Source: Amblyornis subalaris (taxonomy: Eukaryota > Chordata > Aves > Passeriformes > Ptilonorhynchidae). Taken from it: a stretch of DNA of 64,000 nucleotides. The stretch covers positions 2,921,081 through 2,985,080 of the forward strand of contig JACAXG010000074.1 of NCBI GenBank assembly GCA_018881555.1, read 5' to 3'. The notes beneath the pieces are model-generated. The model was not told the DNA's origin and ran no database searches. It saw nothing but the letters and a program-made list of their open reading frames with translations. Below, in pieces: positions 62,801 to 64,000 of this stretch; the first letter of the stretch is position 1, and each line of letters opens with the position of its first letter. The position numbers and the translations under genes are program-made.

Positions 62801-64000
62801 CAACGAAGAGCAAAGTTGCCCTGCTCTGCAGACCATCATTTCTTGTCTCGGGTGGTGGGACAGGCCATCAGGCTGCCAAAGAGAGAAGAATATGCTTTTT
62901 TCTGCCTCTTTACTCTTCCTTTGCACAAACGCATAGGAGCCTGAGCTAAGGACAGTTAATCTCGTTCTTGGAGCCAGGACTATGTATAGGCTGGGTTAGC
63001 ACTGAAAGACTCCACTGTTTCTTTTTAAAAACAAATGCTTGTTCTGTGCTGCACGTCAAGTGCAATCATTGCTGAATGAACTGACATGCAAAGCCAAGTT
63101 CTCAGCCGAACTGGCATAACTCCATCGATTGCAGTGGATATGCAGCATTTCATGCTGCTTGGGAATTTGGCCCACTGGGTTTGAAAGGGATGAAATTGTT
63201 TAGACCTTACTTCTTCTCTCATCTGATACAGGTCAAAAAAAATTCCTACATTGTGCAACAAGTAACAGCAGCACGCTGCAGATTCTGCCTTCCCCTCCTC
63301 TCTTTCAGCACTGATGAAAACTGTCATCATCCTCTGTGATTTGCAATGTGTGCTTTTTATATGGGATATCAGCTCTTCAGGAGAATCAGATCTGGCAAAG
63401 CACATTAATAATGATGCAAATACAAAATGTTGACTGCTGATGAGCTTGTTGTCATAAATGCCTGCCACAATCCTGCTTTTATTTTCCTTTTTGCCTGGTA
63501 TTTTACTTGTAGGAAATTTGTGTTGGACCTGTGCCTGCTCTGATTAAACTGGGGAGAGGGAAATAATACTGCTTTGTGTGGTTTCAGACTCCTCTTACCA
63601 ACCAGTTTCCTCAAATCAGTGTATTGAGCAAGAGTGCAGCTGGAATAGTGGCTTAAAGAAGATGAATTGAAAGATCCTCAAGACTGATGTTTTGAGGACA
63701 TGAATTGATGAGGTGATGTGTCCACTGTGGTGATAGGTGGTATAAGAAATGTTAGACATGTAGTATTATGTAGGTAATAAATGTGGAGATGCAGTGTTAA
63801 AAAATAATGAAGCTGGTAGAAGGTGAGACTGTACCTATTCCTGAAAATGCTGGGGTTTTTCCAGGTTGGTTCTGCAGATTTTGACCACTGCAGTACTCTA
63901 GGAGATAAACTTTGGGGCAGTGAGGAGCAACAAGATGAGGGGTCACTTGATAAGCTGGCTGGATATGAAAGGGAATTCAGTTTAGATGTCAGGTCACAAT
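59801..64000. other. Intergenic downstream of INSIG2, no gene recognised
   Basis: This is 4.2 kb to the right edge with no exon, LINE tail or RNA gene that I can support. The largest open frame (60,517-60,978, minus) contains an N and matches nothing known. A 12-base duplication GTACAGGTTCCA occurs at 62,770 and 62,791. Confidence 0.5.

Overview
The window is eukaryotic, vertebrate, nuclear DNA: two spliced genes with GT-AG introns, two CpG-island promoters, long gene-poor DNA and interspersed repeats. The repeats are mainly truncated CR1 LINE 3' ends (antisense copies ending in AGAATCA-type sequence, one sense copy ending in ATTCTATG-type sequence), with a few very degraded MIR-like SINE remnants. 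Abundant CR1 and compact introns point to a bird. This is inference, and I cannot name the species. Isolated single N bases occur throughout, but none falls in a recognised coding exon.

Layout. (1) About 1-9,124, minus strand: the 5' part of CCDC93. Five coding exons encode residues 1-154 (the NN-CH domain), and the rest of the gene lies beyond the left edge. Its CpG-island promoter covers about 8,740-9,560. (2) About 9,690-10,096: an antisense CR1. (3) About 10,100-45,580: 35 kb between the genes with no convincing exon. It holds two short CR1 tails, MIR-like remnants near 30.0-30.4 kb and 35.1 kb, microsatellites, and an AT-rich stretch at 22.4-25.7 kb. (4) About 45,586-46,500: two antisense CR1 copies of different type, back to back and running up to the next promoter. 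(5) About 46,540-47,080: the INSIG2 CpG island with an Sp1-like box, a YY1-like site and a predicted noncoding first exon. (6) 50,768-57,128, plus strand: INSIG2 exons 2-6, a complete 225-residue reading frame, then a 3' UTR ending somewhere in 58.6-59.8 kb. (7) About 59.8-64.0 kb: intergenic, nothing recognised.

The two genes are divergent neighbours, as in human 2q14. CCDC93 belongs to the Commander/CCC endosomal recycling assembly. INSIG2 is the ER-membrane sterol sensor that holds SCAP-SREBP and promotes HMG-CoA reductase degradation. Nothing in the sequence shows the pair acting as one pathway, although both bear on cholesterol handling (CCC through LDL-receptor recycling).

I found no previously undescribed coding system. 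The most interesting signals are regulatory: two short upstream ORFs in the predicted INSIG2 leader, the first opening inside a YY1-like site and spanning intron 1; CR1 sequence abutting the INSIG2 promoter; an LTR/primer-binding-site-like stretch in INSIG2 intron 1; a weak splice donor in INSIG2; and candidate CTCF motifs pointing apart across the intergenic interval.
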